A stretch of DNA of 52,837 nt from Pelomonas sp046294815 (GCA_046294815.1 JBKBOJ010000009.1:1-52837); one strand, 5' to 3'; positions 15,312 through 24,002 are shown, numbered from the stretch's first letter. Numbers and translations: made by a program. The notes: generated from the letters alone by a model not told the origin.

Positions 15312-15384
15312 GGCGGCTGAGGCGGCGGCTGTCGTTTCGACCGCCGAATGTAGCTCACGCCTTCTCGCGCCTGCCGCGAGATCG

Positions 15385-15402
15385 CGGGGGGGCAAGCCCC
15401 CG
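15385..15402. repeat. G7/C5 hairpin between oxidoreductase and response regulator genes
   Basis: CGGGGG pairs with CCCCCG around GGCAAG. On the minus strand, downstream of the oxidoreductase stop, it has no U-tract. It is a weak terminator candidate at best and includes a seven-G homopolymer. Confidence 0.25.
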
Positions 15403-15411
15403 TTTCAGGCT

Positions 15412-16389
15412 TCACGGGTTGGTAAGAATGAGCTTGCCCACCACGTCGCGCGCGGCCATGCGGGCGAAGGCGTCGGGCAGTTGCTCCATGGGCAGCGCGC
15501 GGTCCAGCACAGGCTTGATCTTGCCCGCGGCGTACCAAGCGGCGAGCTCGCGCAGCATGCTGGCGTTGCGACCAGGCTCGCGCTTGGCGAACTCGCCCCA
15601 GAACACCCCCACGACCGATGCGCCTTTGAGCAGCGGCAGGTTCAGGGGTAGCGCAGGGATCTGGCCCTGGGCGAAGCCGATGACGAGGTAGCGGCCGCGC
15701 CACGCGATGGAGCGGAAGGCGGCCTCGGCCAGGTCGCCGCCCACGGGGTCGACCACCACGTCGGGCCCCTGGCCGGCAGTGAGGGTCTTCAGCGCATCGC
15801 GCAGGTTCTGTGTCGCGTAGTTGATCGTCGCGTCTGCCCCTATGGCGCGGCAGGCGTCGCACTTGGCGTCGCTGCCCGCCGCGGCGATGACGCGCGCGCC
15901 GGCCGCCTTGGCGACCTGGATGGACGCCGTGCCGACGCCGCCGGCTGCGCCCAGCACGAGCACGGTCTCGCCAGCTTGCAGCGCGCCCCGGTCCATCAGC
16001 GCATGGTGACTGGTTGCATAGGTGCAGATGAAGGCGGCCGCGTCCTCGAACGCGAATCCGTCGGGCAGGGGCATGGCCAGCGCGGCCGGGATGCAGACCT
16101 CGGTTGCGAAGCCGCCCAGGCCGCCGAAGGCCGCGACGCGCTGCCCCACGACAAAGCCGGTCACGCCTTCGCCCACCTCGCTGATGACGCCCGAGAACTC
16201 GGTGCCCGGCACAAAGGGCAGGGGAGGCTTCATCTGGTACTTGTTCTGCACGATGAGCAGGTCAGGGAAGTTCAGGCTCGCGGCCTTGATCCGCACCCGG
16301 ACATGGCCAGGCTGCAGCGCCGGCGCCGGCAGTTCGCGCCATTGCAGCGCCTCGACGCCCACCGGGTTTTCGCACACCCATGCCTTCAT
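15412..16389 (-). CDS. NADPH:quinone oxidoreductase family protein (zinc-free MDR)
   Basis: Medium-chain dehydrogenase/reductase of 325 aa in the quinone oxidoreductase group. The N-terminal GroES-like domain contains KAASLNFPDLLIVQNKYQ and PFVPGTEFSGVISEVGEGV. The Rossmann part has LGAAGGVGTASIQVAKAAGARVIAAA (about residues 145-170). No catalytic zinc ligand set is seen, as expected for this subgroup. The start MKAWVCENP is preceded by AAGGAGG at good spacing. It is divergent from surE (92 bp apart). The exact substrate (quinone, acrylyl-CoA or other enone) cannot be read from the sequence. Confidence 0.9.
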   Translation of the reverse strand: MKAWVCENPVGVEALQWRELPAPALQPGHVRVRIKAASLNFPDLLIVQNKYQMKPPLPFVPGTEFSGVISEVGEGVTGFVVGQRVAAFGGLGGFATEVCIPAALAMPLPDGFAFEDAAAFICTYATSHHALMDRGALQAGETVLVLGAAGGVGTASIQVAKAAGARVIAAAGSDAKCDACRAIGADATINYATQNLRDALKTLTAGQGPDVVVDPVGGDLAEAAFRSIAWRGRYLVIGFAQGQIPALPLNLPLLKGASVVGVFWGEFAKREPGRNASMLRELAAWYAAGKIKPVLDRALPMEQLPDAFARMAARDVVGKLILTNP

Positions 16390-16467
16390 CCTTGCCTCCT
16401 TTGCTTGTGACGCGTCCATGATAGGAATCAAGGGGCATACACCCGGTCTCGAAGGTGACGGCCTCCC

Positions 16468-16473
16468 TACAAT
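16468..16473 (+). promoter_or_regulatory. -10 element of surE (possible leaderless transcript)
   Basis: TACAAT ends 8 nt before the surE ATG at 16482, and no Shine-Dalgarno precedes that ATG. Transcription starting 7-8 nt after the -10 would begin at the start codon. No good -35 was found at 16-18 bp. Confidence 0.4.
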
Positions 16474-16481
16474 TGCTCGCC

Positions 16482-17225
16482 ATGCGCATCCTGATTTCCA
16501 ACGACGACGGCTACCTCGCGCCGGGCCTTGCTGCGCTGGTCAAGGCCTGCGAAGGCCTGGGCGAGATCGACGTCATCGCCCCAGAGCAGAACGCCAGCGG
16601 CACGTCCAACTCTCTGACGTTGAACCGCCCTCTGAATGTCTACCGTGCGGCTAATGGCTTCCGCTACGTCAGCGGCACGCCCTCGGACGGCGTGCATCTG
16701 GCACTGACCGGGCTGCTGGGTTACCGACCCGACCTGGTTCTGTCGGGCATCAATAACGGCGCCAACATGGGCGACGACACGCTGTACTCCGGCACCGTCG
16801 CTGCGGCCACCGAGGGCTATCTGTTCGGCATTCCGTCCATCGCGTTCTCGCAGGTCGAGAAGGGTTGGGGCGAACTGGAGGCAGCCGCCCGCACCGCCCG
16901 CAGCGTCGTGGAGCAGGTCATCGCCGGCGGCCTCACGCAGGCCTTCCTGCTCAACGTCAACATCCCCAACCGCGCCGATGCCGACCGGTTGCCGCGCAAG
17001 ATCACCCGGCTCGGTCGCCGTCATGCCAGCGAGGGCGTCATCGAGCAGGTCAATCCGCGCGGCGAGACCATCTACTGGATCGGCCCCGCCGGGGACGCCA
17101 AGGACGCCGGCGAGGGCACCGACTTCCACGCCACAGCCAACGGGCAGGTGTCGATCACGCCGCTGCAGGTCGACCTGACCGAGCATGCTTCCCTGGGCAG
17201 CTGGGCGCAGCGTCTGGGCCTCTGA
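16482..17225 (+). CDS. surE: 5'/3'-nucleotidase SurE
   Basis: Metal-dependent survival-protein nucleotidase (247 aa) acting on nucleoside monophosphates and short polyphosphate. The N-terminal MRILISNDDGYLAPG carries the metal-binding Asp pair (residues 8-9). SGTSNSLTLNRP and LSGINNGANMGDDTLYSGTVAAATEG supply further metal and substrate contacts. The start is set by family alignment at MRILISNDDG. It is directly followed by pcm (0 bp gap) in the conserved surE-pcm-nlpD-rpoS order linked to stationary phase survival. Confidence 0.97.
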   Translation: MRILISNDDGYLAPGLAALVKACEGLGEIDVIAPEQNASGTSNSLTLNRPLNVYRAANGFRYVSGTPSDGVHLALTGLLGYRPDLVLSGINNGANMGDDTLYSGTVAAATEGYLFGIPSIAFSQVEKGWGELEAAARTARSVVEQVIAGGLTQAFLLNVNIPNRADADRLPRKITRLGRRHASEGVIEQVNPRGETIYWIGPAGDAKDAGEGTDFHATANGQVSITPLQVDLTEHASLGSWAQRLGL

Positions 17226-18029
17226 ATGTCCACGGCCAAGCGCTTCCCGGCCAGCCTCAAGTCGGCGGCGGCACCACAGCGCGAGCTGTTGATGCCGCAG
17301 CGCCACTTGCGCCAGGCGACGGCGGACGCTGCCCGGCTGGTGCGGCCTAGCGGTGCCGGGTTGGACAGCCGCGCCGTGCGCGAGCGCATGGTGGCCCGGC
17401 TGCGCGCCGAGGGCCGTTTCGACGAGCGCGTGCTGGCCGCCATGGCCGCGGTGCCGCGCCATGCCTTCGTCGACAGCGCCTTGGCAGCCCAGGCCTATGA
17501 GGACACCGCGCTGCCTATCGGTCACGGCCAGACCATCTCCAAACCCTCGGTCGTGGCCCACATGCTGGGACTGCTGATGGCGGGGCAGGGTGCGCGTCAG
17601 CGCGGCTGTCTGGGCCGGACGCTGGAGATCGGCACGGGCTGCGGCTATCAGGCTGCCGTGATCGCGATGCTGGCGCTCCAGGTGACGTCGATCGAGCGCC
17701 TGCAGGGTTTGCACGAGAAGGCCAAGGCCAACCTGCAGCAGCTGGCCTTGCCGCGGGCGCCGCGGCTGGTCTGGGGCGATGGCCGGGTTGGCCACGCGGC
17801 CAGCGGTCCTTTCGACAGCATCATCGCGGCGGCCGGCGGCGACGACATTCCGCCGGCCTGGATGGAGCAGTTGGCGCCTGGCGGCCGGCTGATCGCGCCG
17901 ATGCAGTCGGGTGGCCGCGGCCAGGTGCTGGTGGTGCTGGACCACGTCGCCGAGCGTGGTGTCAGTCGCTGGGTGCGCAGCGAGCATGAGGCGGTGCTGT
18001 TCGTCCCCCTAAAATCCGGCGTCGTCTGA
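17226..18029 (+). CDS. pcm: Protein-L-isoaspartate O-methyltransferase
   Basis: SAM-dependent repair enzyme that methylates isoaspartyl residues in aged proteins. It has 267 aa, with an N-terminal extension of about 50 residues relative to E. coli Pcm (208 aa). The core starts near VRERMVARLRAEG. Motifs are PRHAFVD, AYEDTALPIGHGQTISKP and SAM motif I LEIGTGCGYQAAVIA, followed by GDG and the FDSIIAAAG region. The ATG immediately follows the surE stop, so the two are probably translated together. An in-frame Met at about residue 23 is an alternative start. Confidence 0.94.
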   Translation: MSTAKRFPASLKSAAAPQRELLMPQRHLRQATADAARLVRPSGAGLDSRAVRERMVARLRAEGRFDERVLAAMAAVPRHAFVDSALAAQAYEDTALPIGHGQTISKPSVVAHMLGLLMAGQGARQRGCLGRTLEIGTGCGYQAAVIAMLALQVTSIERLQGLHEKAKANLQQLALPRAPRLVWGDGRVGHAASGPFDSIIAAAGGDDIPPAWMEQLAPGGRLIAPMQSGGRGQVLVVLDHVAERGVSRWVRSEHEAVLFVPLKSGVV

Positions 18030-18087
18030 CGGGGCCGCTGGCGCACTGCGCCACACAATCGGGTCGGTCCTTAACGTGCCACACACG

Positions 18088-18978
18088 ATGCCCTCTAGCC
18101 TGCGCCTTCTCCTTGCCACCCTCACCCTTGCGCTGCTCAGCGCTTGCAGCAGCGTCTCGTTGAATCAGGCGCCCGTCGAGGACCGCACCCCCTATCCGCC
18201 CAAGCCCGCTGCGGGTTCGGCACATGCGGTTGCGGCGCCGGCCGCGCCCGAGGTCAAGCCGCCTCCTGGTGCCGAGAACGCCGGCAAACCGGGCTACTAC
18301 ACGGTCAAGCCGGGTGATGCGCTGATTCGCATCGCACTGGACAACGGCCAGAGCTGGCGCGATCTTGCCAAGTGGAACAACCTGGAGAACCCCAATCGCA
18401 TCGAGGTGGGGCAGGTTTTGCGCGTCGTCCCTCCGGGTGTGGACCCCAGCGGGGTGACGGTGCGGCCAGTGGCCATTGCGCCCAAGGCAGAGAGCCGTCC
18501 GCTGGATGCCAAGCCGGCCCCGAGTGCGGCCAGCGCGGCCTCGGCTGCCACGGCGACACCGGCCAAGGAGCCGGCCAAAGAAGCTGTCAAAGAGGCCGCC
18601 GCCGATGACGACAACTTGGCCTGGACCTGGCCGGTCACGCATCCGGTCAGCGCCGGTTTTGATGAGCAGCGCAACAAGGGACTGGACTTCGCGGGCAAGG
18701 CCGGTGACCCGGTGTTTGCAGCCGCCGATGGCCGCGTCGTTTACGCAGGTTCGGGCTTGCGCGGGTACGGTAACTTGGTCATCATCAAGCACAACAACAC
18801 CTACCTGACCGCGTACGCCCACAACCGGGCGATGCTGGTCGAACAGGATCAGGTGGTGCGCAAAGGCCAGAGGATTGCCGAGATGGGTTCCACCGAAAGC
18901 GATACCGTCAAGCTGCACTTCGAAGTGCGCAAACTGGGCAAGCCCGTCGATCCGGCCAAGTTACTGCCGCCTCGCTGA
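18088..18978 (+). CDS. nlpD: Lipoprotein NlpD: LysM and degenerate LytM (M23) domains
   Basis: Outer-membrane-anchored activator of cell-wall amidase (AmiC-type) during daughter cell separation. The 296 aa start with a lipoprotein signal with lipobox LLSAC, Cys20. A LysM domain (about 70-115, YYTVKPGDALIRIALDNGQSW), an Ala/Pro-rich linker and a C-terminal M23 domain (about 190-295) follow. M23 metal ligands are missing: the first His position is Asn in NKGLDFAG, and the HxH motif is KLH. The domain is therefore probably non-enzymatic, as in E. coli NlpD. ATG 18088 was preferred over an in-frame GTG at 18076. rpoS follows at 41 bp, and in many proteobacteria a main rpoS promoter lies inside nlpD. 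Confidence 0.93.
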   Translation: MPSSLRLLLATLTLALLSACSSVSLNQAPVEDRTPYPPKPAAGSAHAVAAPAAPEVKPPPGAENAGKPGYYTVKPGDALIRIALDNGQSWRDLAKWNNLENPNRIEVGQVLRVVPPGVDPSGVTVRPVAIAPKAESRPLDAKPAPSAASAASAATATPAKEPAKEAVKEAAADDDNLAWTWPVTHPVSAGFDEQRNKGLDFAGKAGDPVFAAADGRVVYAGSGLRGYGNLVIIKHNNTYLTAYAHNRAMLVEQDQVVRKGQRIAEMGSTESDTVKLHFEVRKLGKPVDPAKLLPPR

Positions 18979-19019
18979 GCGGGTGGGCCAACTTCAACGC
19001 TGACTGGCCTGCGTCCACC

Positions 19020-20024
19020 ATGAAACGCGCCGTGCCCAAGCCCAATGGCCATGGCGCGGCGTTGCAGCAGCCTGGCGTGCTGCTTGGCATGAGCCCTGGT
19101 GCGGAGGCTGAGCCCGCTGCCGAGCCGGCCGACGACGAGGGCCGGAGCTTGCGTGCGGTGGGCGACGAGGTCGAACTTGGCAATGCGCTGCAGGCCTATC
19201 TGCGCGACATCCGGCGCGCGCCGCTGCTGACGCCGGAGCAGGAGTTCGAGACCGCGCAGGCCGCGCGTGCAGGTGACTTCAAGGCCCGCCAGGCGATGAT
19301 CGAGCACAACCTGCGGCTGGTCGTCAGCATCGCCAAGAATTACTTGGGGCGCGGCCTGCCCCTGAGTGATCTCATCGAAGAGGGCAACCTGGGCTTGATG
19401 CATGCCATTGGCAAGTTCGAGCCCGAGCGCGGTTTCCGTTTCTCCACCTATGCCAGTTGGTGGATACGGCAGAGTATCGAACGCGCCTTGATGCAGCAGG
19501 CCCGGTTGGTGCGGCTGCCAGTGCATGTCGTGCGCGAGTTGAACCAGGTGCTCAAGGCGCGTCGGGCGCTGGAGGCCTTGCAGAGCGCCCAGGGCGCCGA
19601 TGGCCGTGTGCGCGCCGAGGATGTGGCTCAGGCGCTAGGGCGTCCGGTGGACGAGGTGGCCGAACTGCTGACCTATGCGGAACTGCCCACTTCGCTGGAC
19701 TCGCCGGTGGAGCGCAATGCCGAGGGCGGCGAGTCCCTGTTGGACCTGGTGGCCGACGATCATGCCGTCGACCCCATGGGGCTGCGGTTGTCGCATGAGG
19801 TCGAGGCGCTGCTGCAGCACGGGCTGGCGAGCTTGAGCGAGCGCGAGCGCGAGGTGCTGGCCGGGCGTTATGGCCTGTCCGACCGCGAGCCCGAGACGCT
19901 GGATGTGCTGGCCATCCGCCTGAAGCTGACGCGCGAGCGCATTCGCCAGATCCAGATCGAAGCGCTGGCCAAGCTCAAGCGCAACATGATGCGTCACGGC
20001 GTGGACCGCGACTCCATCTTCTGA
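19020..20024 (+). CDS. rpoS: RNA polymerase sigma factor RpoS
   Basis: Master sigma factor of stationary phase and general stress, 334 aa (E. coli 330). Region 1.2 is NALQAYLRDIRRAPLLTPEQE. Region 2 contains MIEHNLRLVVSIAKNYLGRGLPL, DLIEEGNLGLMHAIGKFEP and FRFSTYASWWIRQSI (2.4). Region 3 and region 4 have LSEREREVLAGRYGL and TRERIRQIQIEALAKLKR. Position after nlpD in the surE cluster distinguishes it from RpoD and RpoH. Its transcription could come from upstream sites within nlpD, which cannot be proved here. Confidence 0.97.
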   Translation: MKRAVPKPNGHGAALQQPGVLLGMSPGAEAEPAAEPADDEGRSLRAVGDEVELGNALQAYLRDIRRAPLLTPEQEFETAQAARAGDFKARQAMIEHNLRLVVSIAKNYLGRGLPLSDLIEEGNLGLMHAIGKFEPERGFRFSTYASWWIRQSIERALMQQARLVRLPVHVVRELNQVLKARRALEALQSAQGADGRVRAEDVAQALGRPVDEVAELLTYAELPTSLDSPVERNAEGGESLLDLVADDHAVDPMGLRLSHEVEALLQHGLASLSEREREVLAGRYGLSDREPETLDVLAIRLKLTRERIRQIQIEALAKLKRNMMRHGVDRDSIF

Positions 20025-20051
20025 CGCGGCGGGTCGCGGCGATGCCTCAGA

Positions 20052-20057
20052 GACAAT
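20052..20057 (+). promoter_or_regulatory. -10-like element immediately before rlmD
   Basis: GACAAT ends 7 nt before the rlmD ATG, with no Shine-Dalgarno in between. This arrangement resembles the surE start and would make the mRNA leaderless. The -35 is poor. Confidence 0.3.
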
Positions 20058-20064
20058 CGGGGGC

Positions 20065-21453
20065 ATGACTGAACTGACGGAATGGCTCAAGGTCGAATCC
20101 CTCGACCTCGAGGCGCAGGGCGTGGCGCACAACGCCGAAGGCAAGGTGGTGTTTATCGACGGCGCCTTGCCGGGCGAGATCGTGCAGGCGCAGATCGCGC
20201 GCCGCAAGAACAACTGGGAGCAGGGACAGCTTGCGGCCATTAAGAAGGAGAGCCCGCAGCGTGTGACGCCGGGCTGTCCGCACTTTGGCCTGCACGCCGG
20301 CGCCTGCGGCGGCTGCAAGATGCAGCACCTGCATGCGAGCGCGCAGGTGGCGGTCAAGCAGCGCGTCGTGGAGGACAACCTCTGGCACCTGGGCAAGGTC
20401 AAGCCCGAGGTGTTGCTGCGGCCCATCGAGGGGCCGACCTGGGGCTATCGTTACCGGGCCCGCTTCTCGGTGCGCTATGTGGCGAAGAAGGGTGTCGTGC
20501 TGATCGGCTTCCACGAGCGCAAGAGCCGTTACGTGGCCGACATGCAGGTTTGCAAGGTGGTGCCCAAGGTCGTCAGCGATCTGCTGATGCCGCTGCGCGC
20601 GCTGATCGCCGGCATGGCGGAGCGAGATCGGCTGCCGCAGATCGAGCTGGCCATGGGCGACGAGGTCATCGCGCTGGTGCTGCGCCACCTGAACCCCTTG
20701 CCACCGGGCGATGTGGCGATGCTGCGCGAGTTCGCAGCGAAGCATGGCGTGCAGTGGTGGTTGCAGCCCAAAGGGCCCGACACGGTCAGGTTGCTCGACG
20801 AAGGCGGGCCGCAACTGGCCTACCGGCTGTCGGAGTTCGGCGTGACCATGCCGTTCAAGCCAACCGACTTCACCCAGGTCAATCCGCACATCAACGCGGC
20901 GCTGGTGGGGCGCGCGCTGCGGCTGCTGGCGGTCCAGCCGGGCGACCGGGTTATCGACTGGTTCTGCGGCCTGGGCAACTTCACGCTGCCGCTGGCGACG
21001 CAGGCGCGCGAGGTGCTCGGCATCGAGGGCAGCGAGGCGTTGGTGCAGCGCGCGCGCGACAACGCCGTGGTCAATGGTCTGGCTCACAGGACGCGCTTCG
21101 TCGCGCGCAACCTGTTCGAGATGACGCCCGAGCTGCTGGCCGCCGACGGTGTGGCTGACCGCTGGCTCATCGACCCGCCGCGCGAAGGGGCCTTCGCGCT
21201 GGCCAAGGCTGTGGCAGACATCGTTCAGGATCCGTCGCGCGCCCCAGGCTGGGTGCCGCCTCGACGCATCGTCTATGTCAGCTGCAACCCTGCGACGTTG
21301 GCACGAGACGCGGGTCTGCTGGTCAACCTGGCGGGCTACCGCTGCACGGCGGCGAGCGCGGTCAACATGTTCCCGCACACGGCGCATGTGGAAAGCATCG
21401 CGGTCTTTGAGCGCAATGCGTCAGCGCAGGCGCGCCTGACGCCGGCGCTGTGA
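20065..21453 (+). CDS. rlmD: 23S rRNA (uracil(1939)-C(5))-methyltransferase RlmD
   Basis: SAM-dependent rRNA m5U methyltransferase of 462 aa. It has an N-terminal TRAM domain (about 5-65) and 4Fe-4S ligands at Cys71, Cys81, Cys84 and Cys163. The C-terminal methyltransferase domain has DWFCGLGNFTLPLA (motif I) and DPPREGA. The catalytic Cys is in VYVSCNPATLARD. The four iron-sulfur cysteines match the E. coli RlmD pattern, separating it from TrmA. A strong terminator follows at 21508. Confidence 0.96.
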   Translation: MTELTEWLKVESLDLEAQGVAHNAEGKVVFIDGALPGEIVQAQIARRKNNWEQGQLAAIKKESPQRVTPGCPHFGLHAGACGGCKMQHLHASAQVAVKQRVVEDNLWHLGKVKPEVLLRPIEGPTWGYRYRARFSVRYVAKKGVVLIGFHERKSRYVADMQVCKVVPKVVSDLLMPLRALIAGMAERDRLPQIELAMGDEVIALVLRHLNPLPPGDVAMLREFAAKHGVQWWLQPKGPDTVRLLDEGGPQLAYRLSEFGVTMPFKPTDFTQVNPHINAALVGRALRLLAVQPGDRVIDWFCGLGNFTLPLATQAREVLGIEGSEALVQRARDNAVVNGLAHRTRFVARNLFEMTPELLAADGVADRWLIDPPREGAFALAKAVADIVQDPSRAPGWVPPRRIVYVSCNPATLARDAGLLVNLAGYRCTAASAVNMFPHTAHVESIAVFERNASAQARLTPAL

Positions 21454-21507
21454 GACCGTCACTCAAGCATCGCAGCCCTCCAGCTTTAAAGGTTTAGTAA
21501 ACAATTG

Positions 21508-21540
21508 GCCCGGCCTCGACATCGAGGCCGGGCTTCTTTT
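21508..21540 (+). terminator. Strong intrinsic terminator after rlmD
   Basis: GCCCGGCCTCGA and TCGAGGCCGGGC form a 12-bp perfect stem around CA, followed by TTCTTTT. It closes the surE-rpoS-rlmD cluster. Confidence 0.85.
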
Positions 21541-21596
21541 CGTGCATTTACGGGTCAATCCTGGGTGACTGCGTTGTCATCGTCGGAAAGAATGAA

Positions 21597-21616
21597 TAAA
21601 CAACTTTTGTTGTTTA
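21597..21616. promoter_or_regulatory. AT-rich inverted repeat upstream of the cellulase gene, candidate operator
   Basis: TAAACAAC-TTTT-GTTGTTTA (8-bp perfect arms) stands out in GC-rich DNA about 80 bp before the cellulase ATG. A second small palindrome, GTTTAGTAAAC (21492-21502), shares the word GTTTAGT with the stretch ending at 21618. No terminator-type tail is present, so a regulator binding site is more likely. The regulator is unknown. Confidence 0.4.
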
Positions 21617-21693
21617 GTTGATCTGTTCGGATGCGGCGACCATGAATGCCGGCGCACCGATGTGTTCATCCCTCAGGAGACAAGAGGCTGACC

Positions 21694-23202
21694 ATGTTGC
21701 GATTCCATCTTCCGCGCTTTTTCGGCGCCGCGTGTCTGGCCTTGTGCCTGGCTTCGTCGGCGTTGGCCCAGGGCGTGGCGCTGCCGGCGCAGGCGCTCAA
21801 GCGGGGTGTCAATGTCTTGGGCTATGACCCGATCTGGCAAGACCCCACGAAGGCGCGCTTCCAGATGCGCCACCTGCAGGCCATCCGCGAGGGCGGCTTC
21901 GACCATGTGCGGCTGAACCTGCATGCCTTCGAGCACATGGATGCCCAGGGGCGGCTGTCGCCGGCTTGGTTCAAGACGCTGGACGAGGTGCTGGCGGCGG
22001 CGCTGAACGCTGGGTTGCAAGTCATCATCGACCAGCACAACTTCATGGACTGCGCCAAGGCCATCGATAGTTGTCGGGCCAAGCTCAAGGCCTTCTGGCG
22101 GCAGGTGGCGCCGCGCTACAAGGACGCGCCGGACGCGGTGCTGTTCGAGATCCTCAACGAGCCCAATGGCGATGCAGACGCGGTCTGGAACGACATATTG
22201 GCCGAGAACCTGCAGATCATCCGCGAGAGCAATCCGCGTCGCCGCGTCGTCGTCGGCCCGAAGTTCTGGAACTCGCTGGACCACCTGGACAGCCTCGAGT
22301 TGCCCGAGGCGGATCGCAATCTGGTCGTCACGTTTCATTACTATGCGCCGTTTGCGTTCACGCACCAGGGCGCGTCGTGGGTGCAGGAGTTGAAGAACAC
22401 CTCCGGTGTCACCTGGGGCACGCCGGCCGAGCAGGAGCAGATCAAGAAGGATTTCGACAAGGTCAGGGCCTGGGCGCAGAAACACAACCGGCCCATCCTG
22501 CTAGGCGAGTTCGGCGCGCTGGAGACCGGCGCGCTCGCGCATCGCGTGGCCTGGACCTCCGCCGTCGCCCGCGCCGCAGAGGCGCGCGGCTTTGGCTGGA
22601 GCTACTGGCAGTTCGACTCGGACTTCATCGTCTGGGACATGAAGACCGATGGCTGGGTCAAGCCCATTCTGCATGCGTTGATCCCATCGCCCGGCGCGCC
22701 GGCTGCCGCCGTGGCGCGCAGCAGCGACCCGGCGCTGGACTACCTCATCAACGTCAACAAGGTCAGCGCCTGGTCGGTCTATGGTGAGGGGCAGTCCACC
22801 CAGCAGGTGCCCTGCGAGGCCGCTGGCAAGACCTGCCTGCGCGTGGCGCTGCAGGGCAAGCGCCCCAATCCGTGGGACATCGGCGCACTCGCTCCCATCA
22901 CCGGCGACATCCGCAAGGGCGACAAGCTGCAGGTGCTGCTCTGGGTGCGCCTGGATACCGATGATGCAAAGGCACAGGTGAGCGTGCCGCTGTCGCTGCA
23001 ACTCAACGCGCCGCCATACACCGGCGTGCTGTCGGGTTCGGCGGTGTTGACGAACAAGCTGGAGCCTGTCGTGCTGACCGGCACGGCTCAGCAGGACCAG
23101 CCGGCGGGCACGGTGGCGCTGTCGGTGCAGATCGGCCAGGTCGGCCAACCGTTGTGGCTGAGTGCGCCGTTTGTGCTGCGCAACTACACGCCGGCCAAGT
23201 GA
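21694..23202 (+). CDS. Secreted glycoside hydrolase family 5 cellulase (endoglucanase-like)
   Basis: Exported beta-glucanase of 502 aa. A Sec signal peptide (about 1-24, ending ALA) is followed by a GH5 TIM barrel (about 30-330). The acid/base Glu156 is in EILNEPNG and the nucleophile Glu272 is in GEFGALETG; HYYAPFAFTHQG and WSYWQFDSDF line the site. A C-terminal beta-sandwich (about 345-500, with one Cys pair) resembles a CBM4/9-type module, likely for carbohydrate binding. ATG 21694 was chosen because the signal peptide begins there, with CAGGAGA upstream; an in-frame GTG lies at 21646. It stands alone, without other polysaccharide utilisation genes. Possible operators lie at 21492-21616. 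Confidence 0.92.
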   Translation: MLRFHLPRFFGAACLALCLASSALAQGVALPAQALKRGVNVLGYDPIWQDPTKARFQMRHLQAIREGGFDHVRLNLHAFEHMDAQGRLSPAWFKTLDEVLAAALNAGLQVIIDQHNFMDCAKAIDSCRAKLKAFWRQVAPRYKDAPDAVLFEILNEPNGDADAVWNDILAENLQIIRESNPRRRVVVGPKFWNSLDHLDSLELPEADRNLVVTFHYYAPFAFTHQGASWVQELKNTSGVTWGTPAEQEQIKKDFDKVRAWAQKHNRPILLGEFGALETGALAHRVAWTSAVARAAEARGFGWSYWQFDSDFIVWDMKTDGWVKPILHALIPSPGAPAAAVARSSDPALDYLINVNKVSAWSVYGEGQSTQQVPCEAAGKTCLRVALQGKRPNPWDIGALAPITGDIRKGDKLQVLLWVRLDTDDAKAQVSVPLSLQLNAPPYTGVLSGSAVLTNKLEPVVLTGTAQQDQPAGTVALSVQIGQVGQPLWLSAPFVLRNYTPAK

Positions 23203-23264
23203 GCCTGAGGGCGAACCCGGTTGGGTAGACCCAGGGCGCGCCGGCAGCGAGATGTCGGACACAA

Positions 23265-23291
23265 AAAAGGCGGCCACAAGGGCCGCCTTTT
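23265..23291. terminator. Bidirectional intrinsic terminator (cellulase / BI-1 gene)
   Basis: AAAAGGCGGCC-ACAAG-GGCCGCCTTTT has 11-bp perfect arms, with T runs on both strands. It lies between the convergent cellulase and Bax-inhibitor-like genes and should serve both. Confidence 0.85.
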
Positions 23292-23309
23292 GTTGCGCTG
23301 GCTGCGTGC

Positions 23310-24002
23310 TCAGTCGCGTTCGCCGCCGAAGATGCCCAGCAGCGACAGCAGGCTCTGGAACACGTTGTAGAGGTCAAGGTAGATGGCCAGTGTGGCGCTG
23401 ACGTAGTTGGTTTCGCCGCCGTCCAGCACGCGCTTGATGTCGTACAGCATGAAGGCCGAGAACACGCCCAGCATCAGCACCAGGATGGTCAGCATCAGCG
23501 CAGACGATTGCAGGAAGATGTTGGCGATGCTGGCGACCAGCAGGATGACGGCGCCGACCAGCAGAAACTTGCCCATGCTGGTCAGATCGCGTTTGATCAT
23601 GGTGGCCAGGCTGGCCATTGTGAAGAAGATCGCGGCGGTGCCGCCGAACGCGGTCATCACCAGGCTGGCGCCGTTGCGATAGCCCAGTACCTGAGCGACC
23701 AGTCGGGACAGCATCAGGCCCATGAAGAACGTGAAGCCCAGCAGGGCGATGACGCCCACGCTGCTGTTCTTGTTCTTCTCGATGACGAACATCAGACCGA
23801 AGGCGCCGATGAAGAAGACCAGCGTGCTGATGCCGAAACCCATCTTGGCCATGAAGCCGGTGGACACGCCGATCCAGGCGCCCAGCACGGTCGGCACCAT
23901 GGACAGCGCCAGCAGCCAGTAGGTGTTGCGCAGCACGCGCTGACGGTCGGCGGCCAAGCCCCCATGGGCATAGCCGTATTGGGTTTGCAGGCTGTCGTTC
24001 AT
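23310..24002 (-). CDS. Bax inhibitor-1/YccA family membrane protein
   Basis: Inner membrane protein of 230 aa with seven hydrophobic helices, of the BI-1/TMBIM family (E. coli YccA/YbhL). It starts MNDSLQTQYGYAHGG. The conserved LRNTYWLLALSMVPTVLGAW precedes helix 1, and the last helix contains AIYLDLYNVFQSLLSLLG, the family's typical C-terminal region. YccA is known to modulate FtsH proteolysis in E. coli, and ftsH is elsewhere in this window (32 kb). SD GGAGA precedes the start. It is divergent from the GlcG/HbpS-like gene, and TAGAAT at 24036-24041 (minus strand) is a possible -10. Confidence 0.92.
   Translation of the reverse strand: MNDSLQTQYGYAHGGLAADRQRVLRNTYWLLALSMVPTVLGAWIGVSTGFMAKMGFGISTLVFFIGAFGLMFVIEKNKNSSVGVIALLGFTFFMGLMLSRLVAQVLGYRNGASLVMTAFGGTAAIFFTMASLATMIKRDLTSMGKFLLVGAVILLVASIANIFLQSSALMLTILVLMLGVFSAFMLYDIKRVLDGGETNYVSATLAIYLDLYNVFQSLLSLLGIFGGERD

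Noticed and set aside
18010..18015. TAAAAT near the end of pcm as an nlpD promoter
   Set aside because: No acceptable -35 is present and the motif is short. It is possible but too weak to list.
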